Notes under the pieces: model-generated
What the model was told of the DNA's origin: nothing
The model's input: only the letters and a program-made list of their open reading frames with translations
Database searches by the model: none
Position numbers and translations under genes: made by a program
In this document: piece by piece, positions 17,412 to 25,877 of the stretch
How the letters are laid out: the number at the start of each line of letters is the position of its first letter
Position numbering within the stretch: the first letter of the stretch is position 1
Assembly: GCF_963665245.1 (NCBI RefSeq)
Contig: NZ_OY762267.1
Location: 248,001 to 312,000, forward strand
Reading direction: 5' to 3'
Origin: an uncultured Paludibaculum sp.
GTDB lineage: Bacteria; Acidobacteriota; Terriglobia; Bryobacterales; Bryobacteraceae
DNA length: 64,000 nt

Positions 17412-18707
17412 ATGGCGAAAGGCCCGCCAACGCCAAGTGAGCGGAAGAGTTCTGGGATGCAACGGACCATCCATGCCGAGCTCGTGGACCACGAGCGGGC
17501 GGCAAAGGAGTTCATACCAGTGTCGAGTCTTCCCGTAATAGAGGTGGGCGGTCTTCCGCGATTCAGCGGTGCGGAAGGTCGCCCGGCCTCGCCAGCGTCC
17601 CTTACAATGACTAACCACGCCGAGCAGACGTTCGACAACGCCACACTGGACCATCTGGACCGGCTCTACACCATCGGCCGTGACACCAGCCGTCTCGCTC
17701 ACGACCTCAACAACCAGTTCACGACCATCGGGGGATTCTGTGAGCTCATGCTCGGCAGTCTGCCCGAGGACCATCCGCTCTTCGACTTTGCGCAGGAGGT
17801 AGCGCGGTCCTGCGCTCGGGCGCTCGAGACGATCCGTTCCCTGCCCGTGTCGCCTTCCCCTCAAGCGACCAGGAATGAGTCCTCAACCCTGCTTTCCACC
17901 CTTTTGGAGCTGATCGCCGAGGCGCCGGAGAGCTGGCCCGCGATAGAAACCTGCTTCCCGTCGAATGACGTGGCGGTACGGGTGTCTGGCCCGGAATTGA
18001 CTGAGGTGCTTAGCGAGATCCTCCGGTTTGCTTGCGGGAATTCGACGGGCAGAGGGAAGATCACCATCGCCACCCAAAATGGCGATGGAAAAGCGAAAAT
18101 CCAGTTCCTGCTTTCCGACCCGCTAGGTTCGTGGGTGGCGAGTTCGCAAAGGCGCATGACGATGATGATGCTGACGGCCACGCTCGACCGGTTGGGCGGC
18201 AGCCTGACCGCATCCTCCGTAGCTGGTGGGGAGGCCTCCCTAAAAGTCATTCTGCCAGGGAGCTACAGACAGAGCGGTCAGTCACCTGTTCCCGTAAGTA
18301 TCGCGCCCGTCGCCCCGCGCGGCACCGACGCCCCGCCTTTGATCATGATTGTGGACGACGATCCCCAGTTTCGGGCCTTGCTCAGCAGGAACCTAAGCGG
18401 CGAAGGATACCGGACCGTGGAGGCAGAGGACGGCCGAGCCGCCGTCGCCCGGATTGACAAGGTGTCACCGGATCTGGTGTTTCTGGACATCTTCATGCCC
18501 GAACCGGACGGATTTGAGACACTGCGCCGCATCCGTACCAGCTACCCAGCGATTCCCGTAGTGGTCATGTCCGGAGCATCCGCCGAGTATCTTCACACCG
18601 CAACTCTGCTGGGCGCCTCGGACGCCATCCCGAAACATGAACTGCCCGCGGGGCTGGCCGGCGTCGTGCGAAAGCACACCGCCCAAACGACTGCGATTTC
18701 AGGCTAA
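17412..18707 (+). CDS. Degenerate histidine kinase fused to a receiver domain
   Basis: A protein of 431 residues, or 366 if it starts at ATG 17607 (MTNHAEQTFD), where recognisable sequence begins; ATG 17457 is also possible and none has a good ribosome site. The DHp helix with DTSRLAHDLNNQFTTIGGF has a candidate phospho-His. The following ATPase region looks degenerate: the N-box Asn is replaced (EILRFACGN) and the usual DxGxG box reads SDPLGSWV, although GGSLTASSVAGGEASLKVIL keeps a G2-like strand. The C-terminal receiver is intact (IMIVDDDPQFRALL, LVFLDIFMPEPDGF). It probably receives or relays phosphate rather than making phospho-His itself. Confidence 0.75.
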   Translation: MAKGPPTPSERKSSGMQRTIHAELVDHERAAKEFIPVSSLPVIEVGGLPRFSGAEGRPASPASLTMTNHAEQTFDNATLDHLDRLYTIGRDTSRLAHDLNNQFTTIGGFCELMLGSLPEDHPLFDFAQEVARSCARALETIRSLPVSPSPQATRNESSTLLSTLLELIAEAPESWPAIETCFPSNDVAVRVSGPELTEVLSEILRFACGNSTGRGKITIATQNGDGKAKIQFLLSDPLGSWVASSQRRMTMMMLTATLDRLGGSLTASSVAGGEASLKVILPGSYRQSGQSPVPVSIAPVAPRGTDAPPLIMIVDDDPQFRALLSRNLSGEGYRTVEAEDGRAAVARIDKVSPDLVFLDIFMPEPDGFETLRRIRTSYPAIPVVVMSGASAEYLHTATLLGASDAIPKHELPAGLAGVVRKHTAQTTAISG

Positions 18708-18811
18708 TCGGCTGGCCGCCTTCGTTTTTTATACCTCCCCCGGCGTGCTAGACTAAGAGGGATCCTTTCCCCGCAAGACGTCAGTCTGTGGGTATCACCA
18801 GGACAAAACCA

Positions 18812-19012
18812 ATGGCAAAGCTCAAGCTGAAAACACACAAAGGCGCGTCCAAACGGTTCAAGAAGACCGGGACTGGCAAGATCGTTCGCAATCATGCGTT
18901 CTCCCGCCACATCCTGACCTCCAAATCCCGTTCGCGGAAGCGTAAGCTCGGTCAGTCTGTAGTCGCCGATGCGGCCGATCAGGCTAAACTGTCCGAGATG
19001 CTGCCCTACTAA
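18812..19012 (+). CDS. rpmI: 50S ribosomal protein bL35
   Basis: A 66-residue, very basic protein of the large ribosomal subunit. [20 protein letters not shown] and [15 protein letters not shown] are family signatures and the length is standard. Eight more upstream codons are open, but the ATG at 18812 matches the family start. It lies 145 bp upstream of rplT. infC, usually the gene before rpmI, is not in the window. Confidence 0.95.
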   Translation: MAKLKLKTHKGASKRFKKTGTGKIVRNHAFSRHILTSKSRSRKRKLGQSVVADAADQAKLSEMLPY

Positions 19013-19157
19013 GGGCGTAGGGCGAGCGCGCCGAGCGCGGGGCACGTGCCCGAGCCGCCGCCCGTCAGGCCCCGTAAGGAGCCTGTTCAACTCCGCCACT
19101 TTTTGAGGCGGACCCCGTAGCCCTGATTTTTTCGGGCATTCCAACAGGAGATGAAAC
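19013..19157 (+). promoter_or_regulatory. rpmI-rplT spacer with hairpins
   Basis: The 145-base gap can form a stem TCCGCC/GGCGGA around 19094-19116 with an A/T-rich loop, and a second GCCC/GGGC stem near 19120-19138 before the rplT ribosome site (ACAGGAGATGAA). In several bacteria L20 represses this operon through structured RNA in this region. Here that role is inference from position only. Confidence 0.3.
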
Positions 19158-19514
19158 GTGCCAAGAGTTAAACGATCTACAAACCGCCGCGACGCGCGGC
19201 GGAAAACGCTGAAGCTGGCAAAAGGCTTCTTCCTCACTAAGAGCAAGTTGTATCGCGCCGCCCAGGAAGCCGTTGAAAAGGCTCTCCGCTATGGGTATGT
19301 CGGCCGTCGCCGCAAGAAGCGCGAATACCGGGCCCTGTTCATCCTGCGCGTGAACGCTGGATGCCGGGCGAACGGAACCAGCTACTCGAAGTTCATCGGT
19401 GGGCTGAAGAAGGCCGGGATTGAACTGAACCGCAAAATCCTCGCAGACTTGGCTTTGAATGAACCGAAGGCTTTTTCGGCGCTCGTCGAAAAGGCCAAGG
19501 CCGCCCTCGTTTAG
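19158..19514 (+). CDS. rplT: 50S ribosomal protein bL20
   Basis: A 118-residue primary rRNA-binding protein needed early in large-subunit assembly. The [20 protein letters not shown] opening, the [20 protein letters not shown] region and the C-terminal [19 protein letters not shown] globular part are all standard. A good ribosome site (AGGAG) precedes the ATG. Downstream come a zapB-like gene and zapA, where many genomes have pheST. Confidence 0.97.
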   Translation: MPRVKRSTNRRDARRKTLKLAKGFFLTKSKLYRAAQEAVEKALRYGYVGRRRKKREYRALFILRVNAGCRANGTSYSKFIGGLKKAGIELNRKILADLALNEPKAFSALVEKAKAALV

Positions 19515-19535
19515 AGTTCCAGGAGACAGACACCC

Positions 19536-19832
19536 ATGCACCCCATCCGGGAAGAAGAAGACGAAATCCTGGCGAGGTTGGAAACCCGCCTGGAGAACGT
19601 GACTGGAGTCATCACCCGGCTGAAGGATAGAAATGCGGAGCTGGAAGCCCAGCTCCGCGAAGCCCTCGCCGCCCGTGAGGCAGCCGAGACAGCCGCTTCG
19701 GAAGCACAGGAAGAGGCTGCTCGCATTCGTACCGAAGCAGAAGGGTTGCGCAGCCGCCAAAAGCAAGCTGCCACCCGCATCAAAACCCTGTTGTCCCAGG
19801 TGGAGCAGATGGATCTGCTCACCGAAGGCTGA
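19536..19832 (+). CDS. zapB: ZapB-like coiled-coil cell division protein
   Basis: A 98-residue protein predicted to be one long coiled coil (EEEDEILARLETRLENV through RQKQAATRIKTLLSQVEQM), very rich in Ala, Glu and Arg. ZapB proteins are small coiled coils that bind ZapA and stabilise the FtsZ ring. The position directly before zapA supports this. Sequence alone cannot separate ZapB from other short coiled-coil proteins. Confidence 0.65.
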   Translation: MHPIREEEDEILARLETRLENVTGVITRLKDRNAELEAQLREALAAREAAETAASEAQEEAARIRTEAEGLRSRQKQAATRIKTLLSQVEQMDLLTEG

Positions 19833-19848
19833 GAGGGGAGAACCTATA

Positions 19849-20145
19849 GTGGACGCGGGATCGAACGAGAAGAAGCTGGTGCGTGTCACCATTTTCCAGC
19901 AGCCCTACACGCTGCGCTCCTCCGGCGAATCCGGTGATACTGAAGAACTTGCCCACGCCGTGGATGAGTTGATGAATCAGATCGCAACCCGGAGTGCTGG
20001 AGCGGACCCGACCCGCGTCGCTGTTTTGGCTTGCCTGCATCTGGCCGACAAGGTCAGACAGCGGGAGCAGGAGTACAACCGCCTGCGCACCCGGCTCGTG
20101 GAGATCGACGAGCACCTCTCCGAAACCCTACAGATTGACGAGTAA
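19849..20145 (+). CDS. zapA: Cell division protein ZapA
   Basis: A 98-residue protein that promotes bundling of FtsZ. The N-terminal beta part (KKLVRVTIFQQPYTLRS) and the helix carrying AVLACLHLADKVRQREQEYN, leading into a C-terminal coiled coil, follow the ZapA pattern. The start is a GTG at 19849 with GAGAGGGGAG 8 bases upstream; the open frame further upstream is a shadow of the zapB-like gene. It follows that gene by 16 bp. Confidence 0.85.
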   Translation: MDAGSNEKKLVRVTIFQQPYTLRSSGESGDTEELAHAVDELMNQIATRSAGADPTRVAVLACLHLADKVRQREQEYNRLRTRLVEIDEHLSETLQIDE

Positions 20146-20456
20146 TCCCGCCTGGACCCGCCGGCGCCCCACGTCTAGTTCCTTCGTCTGTTCCCTGCCC
20201 TACGCCCTCCTTCTCACAGTGATGCGCTCCACCCAGGCCGTGCCTTGCTGGACGTAGCCCCGGACCAGGAAGCAATCGAGCACCGGTTCCGGACCCACGG
20301 GGAAGCTGGCCTTCCAAGCACCAACCATCGGGTAATCCCTGCCCGAAACTGCGCCATAATCTGAACAACGAGGGGAGTTGTTCGGAGCACGGGCTCACCG
20401 CCGAACAAGGCATCCAGATCACCGATCGCCATCGTAATGGCTAGGAGATGAACCAC
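20146..20456 (+). other. Intergenic region after zapA with structured leader
   Basis: About 310 bases without a gene. The 9-base sequence TCCCTGCCC occurs twice (near 20192 and 20336). A possible -10 element CATAAT lies at 20355-20360. From 20363 to 20408 three complementary segments could form two exclusive hairpins (separate entry). Because zapA is often followed by 6S RNA, that gene was considered: CCATCGGGTAATCCC recalls the 3' part of 6S RNAs, but I could not pair it with a matching 5' arm. Confidence 0.4.
20363..20408 (+). promoter_or_regulatory. Two mutually exclusive hairpins upstream of the TPR gene
   Basis: GAACAAC (20363-20369) can pair perfectly with GTTGTTC (20377-20383). The overlapping TTGTTCGG (20378-20385) can instead pair perfectly with CCGAACAA (20401-20408). 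Such alternative pairing is the layout of attenuators and of some translation-control leaders. It lies 49 bases before the start of the TPR gene. It could also be a three-half-site operator. Confidence 0.4.
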
Positions 20457-22067
20457 ATGACTCAACCCATGAGAATCCTGTCCGCCATCCTTCTTGCAGC
20501 GGCCTCGGCCGGCGCCCAGCACTCGCACCACGTCACACCGCCGGGAGAGCGGCCGGTCGAGTTACTGGGCCATCTCGGACCCTACTCGCATCGCATCGCA
20601 ACCACCAATCCCGATGCGCAGAAGTACTTCGACCAGGGTCTCAACCTCATGTACGGCTTCAACCGCTACGAGGCTCTGCGGTCGTTCCGCAAGGCAGCCG
20701 AACTCGACCCCAAGGCCATTAAGCCCCTGTGGGGCATTGCCATGGCCTTGGGTCCGCACATCAACATGGACATGGACGGGGACGTCAACCTGAAAGAGGG
20801 GTGCGCGGCAATCGAGAAGGCGTCGAAGCTGACCGGGTCCGCCTATGAAACGGCCTACCTGGACTCAGCAGCGAGCCGCTGTCCCGAGTATCGGCCCGAC
20901 CAAGCCATCGCGGCGATGCGCAACCTGCACGAGCGGTACCCCGACGATCCGGACGCCGCGGCGCTGTACGCCGAGAGCATCATGGTGAAGTCCCGATGGA
21001 AGTGGTGGAACGCCGACGGCACGCCGGCTGCGGGTATGGCCAAGGCTGTCGAAACGCTGGAGCAGGTAATGCGCCGCCACCCGAACCATCCCGGAGCAAA
21101 TCATTTCTACATCCATGCGGTCGAGATGTCGCCATCACCGGAGCGCGCCGTGCCCTCGGCTCAACGGTTGATGGCCATCATGCCCGCCGCGGGCCACATG
21201 GTGCACATGCCGGGTCACATCTGGGTCATTCTCGGTGATTGGGAGACGGCCGCCTCGGTGAACGAGCGCGCTGCCCAGGTCGATCGCGAATACTTCGCAC
21301 GCACCGGCGTCCAGAGCAGCTATCTCGGCTACTACATCCACAACGTGCACTTCATCGCCTATTCCAGAGGCATGCAGGGCCGCCCGGTGGAAGCCATCGC
21401 AGCCGCCGACCTGATGAACAAAGAGTCATCCGCCGTCGTCGAAAGTATGCCCGAGATGTTGGATGCGTTCACTCCGTATGCCATCTTCATGCGTGTCCGC
21501 TTCGGCCGCTGGGATGAGCTGTTGGGGTTGGCCAAGCCTCATCCGAAACTGCTGGCCACCACGGCGTTGTGGCACTGGGCCCGCGCCTTGTCTTCGGCAG
21601 CCCAAGGAGACCGGGCCGTGGCGGCTCGCGAAGCCGCGCTGTTCCAGGAAGCCCGGGCAAAGGTCCCGGCGGAGTGGCCGTGGATGAACAGCAAGGCGGT
21701 CAACGTTCTGGCGATGGCGGACGAGATCCTGCAGGCCCGTCTCGCGCCGGATGCCAAAGCAGCCGTGCCCCATTGGCAGCGGGCCGTTGCCTTGCAGGAT
21801 GACTTGAACTATGACGAACCGCCCGCCTGGTACATGCCGCTTCGGGAGTCGCTGGGTGCGGCGTTGCTACGCTCCGGTGACGGGGCCGGTGCCGAGGCGG
21901 TCTTTCGCGAAGGACTGCGGCGCTCGGCTCGCAATGGCCGCATGTTGTTCGGCCTGATGAAGTCGCTCGAAGCGCAGCAGAAGCCGGAAGCGGCCGAGTT
22001 TGTGCGCCGGGAGTATGAACGGGAATGGAAGTCTCCGGCATCGCCCCTCCGAATTGAGGAGATGTAG
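20457..22067 (+). CDS. Secreted tetratricopeptide-repeat protein
   Basis: A 536-residue exported protein of the TPR type. The signal peptide is MRILSAILLAAASAGAQ, followed by a His-rich mature start (HSHHVTPPGERP). TPR-like helices occur at residues about 55-110 (NLMYGFNRYEALRSFRKAAE), 150-230, and near the C-terminus (SGDGAGAEAVFREGLRRSAR). A run of Met and His residues in the middle (MPAAGHMVHMPGHIW) could bind metal. The start was set at ATG 20457, 9 bases after AGGAG; ATG 20448 is adjacent to that ribosome site. Function unknown; similar proteins are frequent in Acidobacteria. Confidence 0.85.
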   Translation: MTQPMRILSAILLAAASAGAQHSHHVTPPGERPVELLGHLGPYSHRIATTNPDAQKYFDQGLNLMYGFNRYEALRSFRKAAELDPKAIKPLWGIAMALGPHINMDMDGDVNLKEGCAAIEKASKLTGSAYETAYLDSAASRCPEYRPDQAIAAMRNLHERYPDDPDAAALYAESIMVKSRWKWWNADGTPAAGMAKAVETLEQVMRRHPNHPGANHFYIHAVEMSPSPERAVPSAQRLMAIMPAAGHMVHMPGHIWVILGDWETAASVNERAAQVDREYFARTGVQSSYLGYYIHNVHFIAYSRGMQGRPVEAIAAADLMNKESSAVVESMPEMLDAFTPYAIFMRVRFGRWDELLGLAKPHPKLLATTALWHWARALSSAAQGDRAVAAREAALFQEARAKVPAEWPWMNSKAVNVLAMADEILQARLAPDAKAAVPHWQRAVALQDDLNYDEPPAWYMPLRESLGAALLRSGDGAGAEAVFREGLRRSARNGRMLFGLMKSLEAQQKPEAAEFVRREYEREWKSPASPLRIEEM

Positions 22068-22077
22068 CTGTCGGAGA

Positions 22078-22130
22078 GTTCTAGCTGGTATGCAGCGCCT
22101 GGCAGCCCGGAGACAGCTTCCGGCTAGAAC
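22078..22130. terminator. Inverted repeat between convergent genes
   Basis: GTTCTAGC at 22078-22085 and GCTAGAAC at 22123-22130 form an 8-bp perfect inverted repeat with a 37-base loop between the ends of the TPR gene and lptD; the right arm overlaps the lptD stop. Without a T run it is only a weak terminator candidate. Confidence 0.3.
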
Positions 22131-24556
22131 AGGCGTTCTTGCCGTTTCAGCGTGCCGAAGCTGCCGATATTGGCGATGACGAAGGCCACCCGGAACTGAT
22201 TCTCATTTCTGGAACCGATGTTAAACCGTCTGAATTGACCGCTGAACGCGCAACAGCTCGTGTTGTACGTGAGCTGAGTGTTGGCGTATTGCATGGTCGC
22301 GGTCTTGTAGTCGTAGATGGCCAGGAACCCGGCATTCCAGCCGCGCTTGTTCTCCTGGCCCAAACCGATCATCGCGCGCAACTGGTTCGACGGCGGCGAG
22401 AGGAGCTGGCCGGAAGGAGCGTCGGCGCAGAACTGGTCGCGCTGCCCGGGGTCGACCCCCACCAGCGGCACGCACGATACCTTGTTGTGGCCCAGCGAGA
22501 CAAAGTACTGGTCTACCCGAGCATCCGCCGTGATGCTGCTGTTGGTAATCTTGCCGCGGAGCGGGTCGTAGTCGTCACGCCACTCGACGCTGAAGCCCGG
22601 CCGGGGCTGGATCCGCATGGAGGAGACAATGGGCGAGTAGTTCCGGAGCTGGTCGAGAAACGCGTATGGTGTCAGGTCGGTCGACGTCAGGAAGACATTG
22701 CGCTGGCCAGGAATCAGGGCGCCGCCAAAGTCAGGGTCGAGATACCGCTTCTGGCGCAGCTCCCAATTGAAGAAGTCGTAGATGGTGCCTGTTTTTGTCT
22801 TGGCCCACAATCGGTTAGCCAGCGAAACCTCAACCTCTGTCATATTGGACAACAGGTCCATCTCGTCGAAACGGATGATGCGGTTGAAGTCCTGAACGCC
22901 CGAGACGGTGCGGAAGGAAGCCCGCGGCTCGATAGTGTGCTTGAGCTTGGAACCGATCCATTTGGGCGCGTCATAGACACGCTCAAGTGTAGGCAGGATC
23001 AGGTCAGCCGAGAACTCACGTGTAAACCGGTTAATGTCCTTGCCCGTGACCTCTTTGCCGCTCTGCTGTTCAGCGGCGGTGAGAAACGACGCCCCGTAGT
23101 AGGTCTCGCGCAGTGAGAACGCGGGAATCAGATGAATGTCCTTCCAATGGAGCGCCGTCATGATGCGCGGCTGCGCGTCGAAGCGCTGCACCGACTGGCG
23201 TGTCTGGAAGAGAGGCTGAGTCCGCCGTACCAGACCGGCACTGGTGTCCCACGACACCCAGATCGGCAGCACTTTCTTGTTGATCTGCCGGTCGCGGCTG
23301 TCGAACTCGATCTGGGGCAACTTCTGCACCAGAATGGTGTCGCCGGGCTGCAGGCTCTGGAAGTTCTGCTGCCGGGTGAAGACCAGATTCAAGCTATAGG
23401 ACGACCAATCCTTCTTCACAAAACCAACACTGTTTACTTCAGATACCACTGCTTCGTTGAAGCTTTCCGTGAATGCCTGACGAAAGGTGAGACTGCTGAG
23501 GTAATTGAATACGCCGCGTGCGTAGAAGCCGTTGGGCAACTGAGCCTTGCCGGTGATGGAGATGATGTAGCCACCCTGCTTCGTGCGGGTACCGTCATTC
23601 TCAAGGTATCCACGATCGTTCACACCGTAAACGTACGCATTGAAATCGGAATTTGCTGTCGGCTTGCCACGGAAGTCGACGGTATTGGCCAAACCACGCT
23701 GGGTGAAGTACTGGGGCCGGTAGGTGAGGTCGTAGCTCCTGTTGATCGCCCAGAAGTAGCCGAGCCCAAACATTAGGCCGCGGCGGTTGCTATTGCCGAT
23801 ATTAGGAGTCAGGAACCCGCTGCGGCGAGCATTGCTCGACAGGTCTTTGTAGAAGACCGGGGAGTACAGCAGCGGGATACTTTTCAGTCGAAGCCAACTC
23901 TTGTAAGCGAGAGCGCGGTCGTTGGGGACCAGATCAATGGTCGGCGCGCGCAGGGTCCACCAGGCGTGGGGCATCTCACAGTTGGTAATAAGGCCGTCAT
24001 GCAGGACGTAGCGATCCTTGAACTTCTCCGCCCAATCTCCTTCGAACAAAAAGGGATTTCCAGTTGTGAGGATGCCGGGCCGTTGATCGATCTTGCCGTA
24101 GGCGGAGCCATGCACTTTGTAGAAAGTGCCGGAGCTCTCCTTGAAGTTGAAGTCGATGCGGTCGGCCCAAAGCTGTTCGGCGCTGACGAAGTTGGTGAAG
24201 TGAACGTGGCCGCGAGCCTCGGCGATGCCCAGCTCCTGGTTGTAATCGATCTCGTCCGCCGTCAGCAGGTACTCGACGGACTCGACTTCCGCCTTCTCGC
24301 GGAGATGGGTCACGTCGCCCTCTTGATTCTGGAGGATGCCGCGCATGACGACGATCCCAGGTGGTGGCGGGTCCTTGCGGAGAATCTTCGGAACGTCAGG
24401 AGGTTTGGGTGGCGGAGTTTGGGGCGCCAAGCCAACCGAGGGACCGAGCATCGGAGAGCGGTAGTCCTGTGCCCAGACAGTGGCGGAAAGGAGAGACAAA
24501 GCGGCAACCGCCAACACTAATCCTGAGAAGGAACGCATTTCCCTCAATGGACGCAT
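22124..24556 (-). CDS. lptD: LPS-assembly protein LptD
   Basis: An 810-residue outer-membrane protein that inserts lipopolysaccharide into the outer leaflet with LptE. A signal peptide (MRSFSGLVLAVAALSLLSAT, ending VWAQ) leads to a Pro-rich linker, then an OstA/LptA-like jellyroll (LLTADEIDYNQELGIAEARG, with GHVHFTNF) and a large C-terminal beta barrel with many aromatic-rich strands. Met at 24556 or 24538 is a sensible start; the open frame extends to 24694 but adds no signal-like sequence. The gene shows that this organism has a true LPS-type outer membrane. Confidence 0.88.
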   Translation of the reverse strand: MRPLREMRSFSGLVLAVAALSLLSATVWAQDYRSPMLGPSVGLAPQTPPPKPPDVPKILRKDPPPPGIVVMRGILQNQEGDVTHLREKAEVESVEYLLTADEIDYNQELGIAEARGHVHFTNFVSAEQLWADRIDFNFKESSGTFYKVHGSAYGKIDQRPGILTTGNPFLFEGDWAEKFKDRYVLHDGLITNCEMPHAWWTLRAPTIDLVPNDRALAYKSWLRLKSIPLLYSPVFYKDLSSNARRSGFLTPNIGNSNRRGLMFGLGYFWAINRSYDLTYRPQYFTQRGLANTVDFRGKPTANSDFNAYVYGVNDRGYLENDGTRTKQGGYIISITGKAQLPNGFYARGVFNYLSSLTFRQAFTESFNEAVVSEVNSVGFVKKDWSSYSLNLVFTRQQNFQSLQPGDTILVQKLPQIEFDSRDRQINKKVLPIWVSWDTSAGLVRRTQPLFQTRQSVQRFDAQPRIMTALHWKDIHLIPAFSLRETYYGASFLTAAEQQSGKEVTGKDINRFTREFSADLILPTLERVYDAPKWIGSKLKHTIEPRASFRTVSGVQDFNRIIRFDEMDLLSNMTEVEVSLANRLWAKTKTGTIYDFFNWELRQKRYLDPDFGGALIPGQRNVFLTSTDLTPYAFLDQLRNYSPIVSSMRIQPRPGFSVEWRDDYDPLRGKITNSSITADARVDQYFVSLGHNKVSCVPLVGVDPGQRDQFCADAPSGQLLSPPSNQLRAMIGLGQENKRGWNAGFLAIYDYKTATMQYANTQLTYNTSCCAFSGQFRRFNIGSRNENQFRVAFVIANIGSFGTLKRQERLF

Positions 24557-24808
24557 CGGACTGAGGTTCCAGTACAACTTGATCGAGAGGATCGAAAAAT
24601 AGTGACAAAGTAAGGTACTTATGTTACTTAAGAGAAGACAGTACCGTCGGGCGGTTACCTCGATTCGCCTGCGGCGCAAAGACAAGAGGCTCAAGGCTCA
24701 ACCCTAGCATGGGAAAAAGAGAACCCGCAAGACGGGATTCTTCAACGACTTGGGAAGCCACCAGCCGATAGCCAACTGCCCTGATTACAGGTGACAGAGG
24801 AATAGTGT

Positions 24809-25666
24809 ATGCGTTGCAGATACTGCGGAGCCGAGAACCATTCCCATCAGATGCGTTGCGCGAAGTGCCAGCGCCGCATGGACGAAGGCAACGGGTACTA
24901 CCCCATCGTCGACGGCGCCGCCGCGCCGGATCTCGACTATCAACCGGAGCGACCATCCAGCGAGCAGGCCCAGCGCCTGAAGGCCGTCCATTCCAATCCC
25001 GCCGTCGAACGCACTGGGGGCCGCCCGATGCAGCCGCCGTTGTTCCCTTACCGCGAGCCTCGCAAGGTGATCGGGTTGGGCGACTACGACGCACCCCAAC
25101 CATCGGCACCACGCCAGCGTGGCCCATCCGCGCCTCGCGCGCGCAAGCAGACAGCCGGTCAGACGGCATTCGATTTCGAAACGCCGGCACCGCCCAGCCA
25201 GCCGTTTAGCCGGGAGATGGACCGCCGCAGCGATTACCCAGTGGCGCCCCTGGTGTTGCGGGGCATGGCGACTCTTTTCGACTGCGGACTTGTGCTCGGC
25301 ATGGTGGGTTTGTTCCTCCTGACGGTGCGACTCTCGCTGGGTTCGATCCCGACTGGGATACCGTTCTACTTCTGCTACGGCTTCGCGACCATCCTGATCG
25401 CCGGCGTGTACAAACTGCTGTTCTGCATGTTCGGCCAGGTGACCTTGGGCCTCCAGGGTGCGCACTTGCAGATCGTAAGCTTCGACGGCCACCGGCCCAC
25501 GTCATCGCAGCGTTTTGTCCGCATGTTCTCCGGCTGGATCAGCCTGGCAAGCGTGGGAATGGGCGTTCTTTGGTCGGTGGCGGACCGCGACTCGCTGACG
25601 TGGCACGACCACATCTCGCAGACCTTTCTCACTCACTACGATCCCGAAGAGGACGACGAAGAGTAA
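24809..25666 (+). CDS. RDD-family membrane protein with N-terminal zinc ribbon
   Basis: A 285-residue protein. The N-terminus (MRCRYCGAENHSHQMRCAKC) has two CxxC pairs of a zinc ribbon. A Pro/Arg/Gln-rich linker covers residues about 45-140. An RDD-type membrane domain follows with TM segments near residues 153-175, 184-206 and 240-260; its first Arg lies in VLRGMATLFDCGLVLGM. The acidic tail ends DPEEDDEE. RDD proteins include ion exchangers, but substrates are mostly unknown. It is divergent from lptD and followed by a hairpin terminator. Confidence 0.75.
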   Translation: MRCRYCGAENHSHQMRCAKCQRRMDEGNGYYPIVDGAAAPDLDYQPERPSSEQAQRLKAVHSNPAVERTGGRPMQPPLFPYREPRKVIGLGDYDAPQPSAPRQRGPSAPRARKQTAGQTAFDFETPAPPSQPFSREMDRRSDYPVAPLVLRGMATLFDCGLVLGMVGLFLLTVRLSLGSIPTGIPFYFCYGFATILIAGVYKLLFCMFGQVTLGLQGAHLQIVSFDGHRPTSSQRFVRMFSGWISLASVGMGVLWSVADRDSLTWHDHISQTFLTHYDPEEDDEE

Positions 25667-25682
25667 ACCGCTTCGCACCATC

Positions 25683-25711
25683 CGGAGCCCTGGGTCGACG
25701 CCGGGGCTCCG
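25683..25711 (+). terminator. Terminator hairpin after the RDD gene
   Basis: A perfect 8-bp stem (CGGAGCCC/GGGCTCCG) with a 13-base loop lies 17 bases after the RDD stop, followed by the T-rich TCTGTTGTTC. It is a reasonable intrinsic terminator. Confidence 0.55.
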
Positions 25712-25726
25712 TCTGTTGTTCACCGC

Positions 25727-25752
25727 CTGATCCCGTCTATACGGGATGTCAG
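25727..25752. repeat. Inverted repeat upstream of the sensor-kinase operon
   Basis: CTGA-TCCCGT-CTAT-ACGGGA-TG-TCAG forms a 10-bp interrupted stem with a 4-base loop. It lies between the terminator of the RDD gene and the start of the 25878-29905 operon. It may be an operator or a second hairpin terminator; no T run follows. Confidence 0.35.
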
Positions 25753-25877
25753 TCCAGCTCAGTCAACCCGCCGCCCGATCTTCGCCCTACGCCCATCGTT
25801 TCTAGAGATTGCGCGAAGTAGCTTCTCTACTGTCCCGCCCCATTCCTGACGATATAACGTATGTTGCCAGGTTCCCG

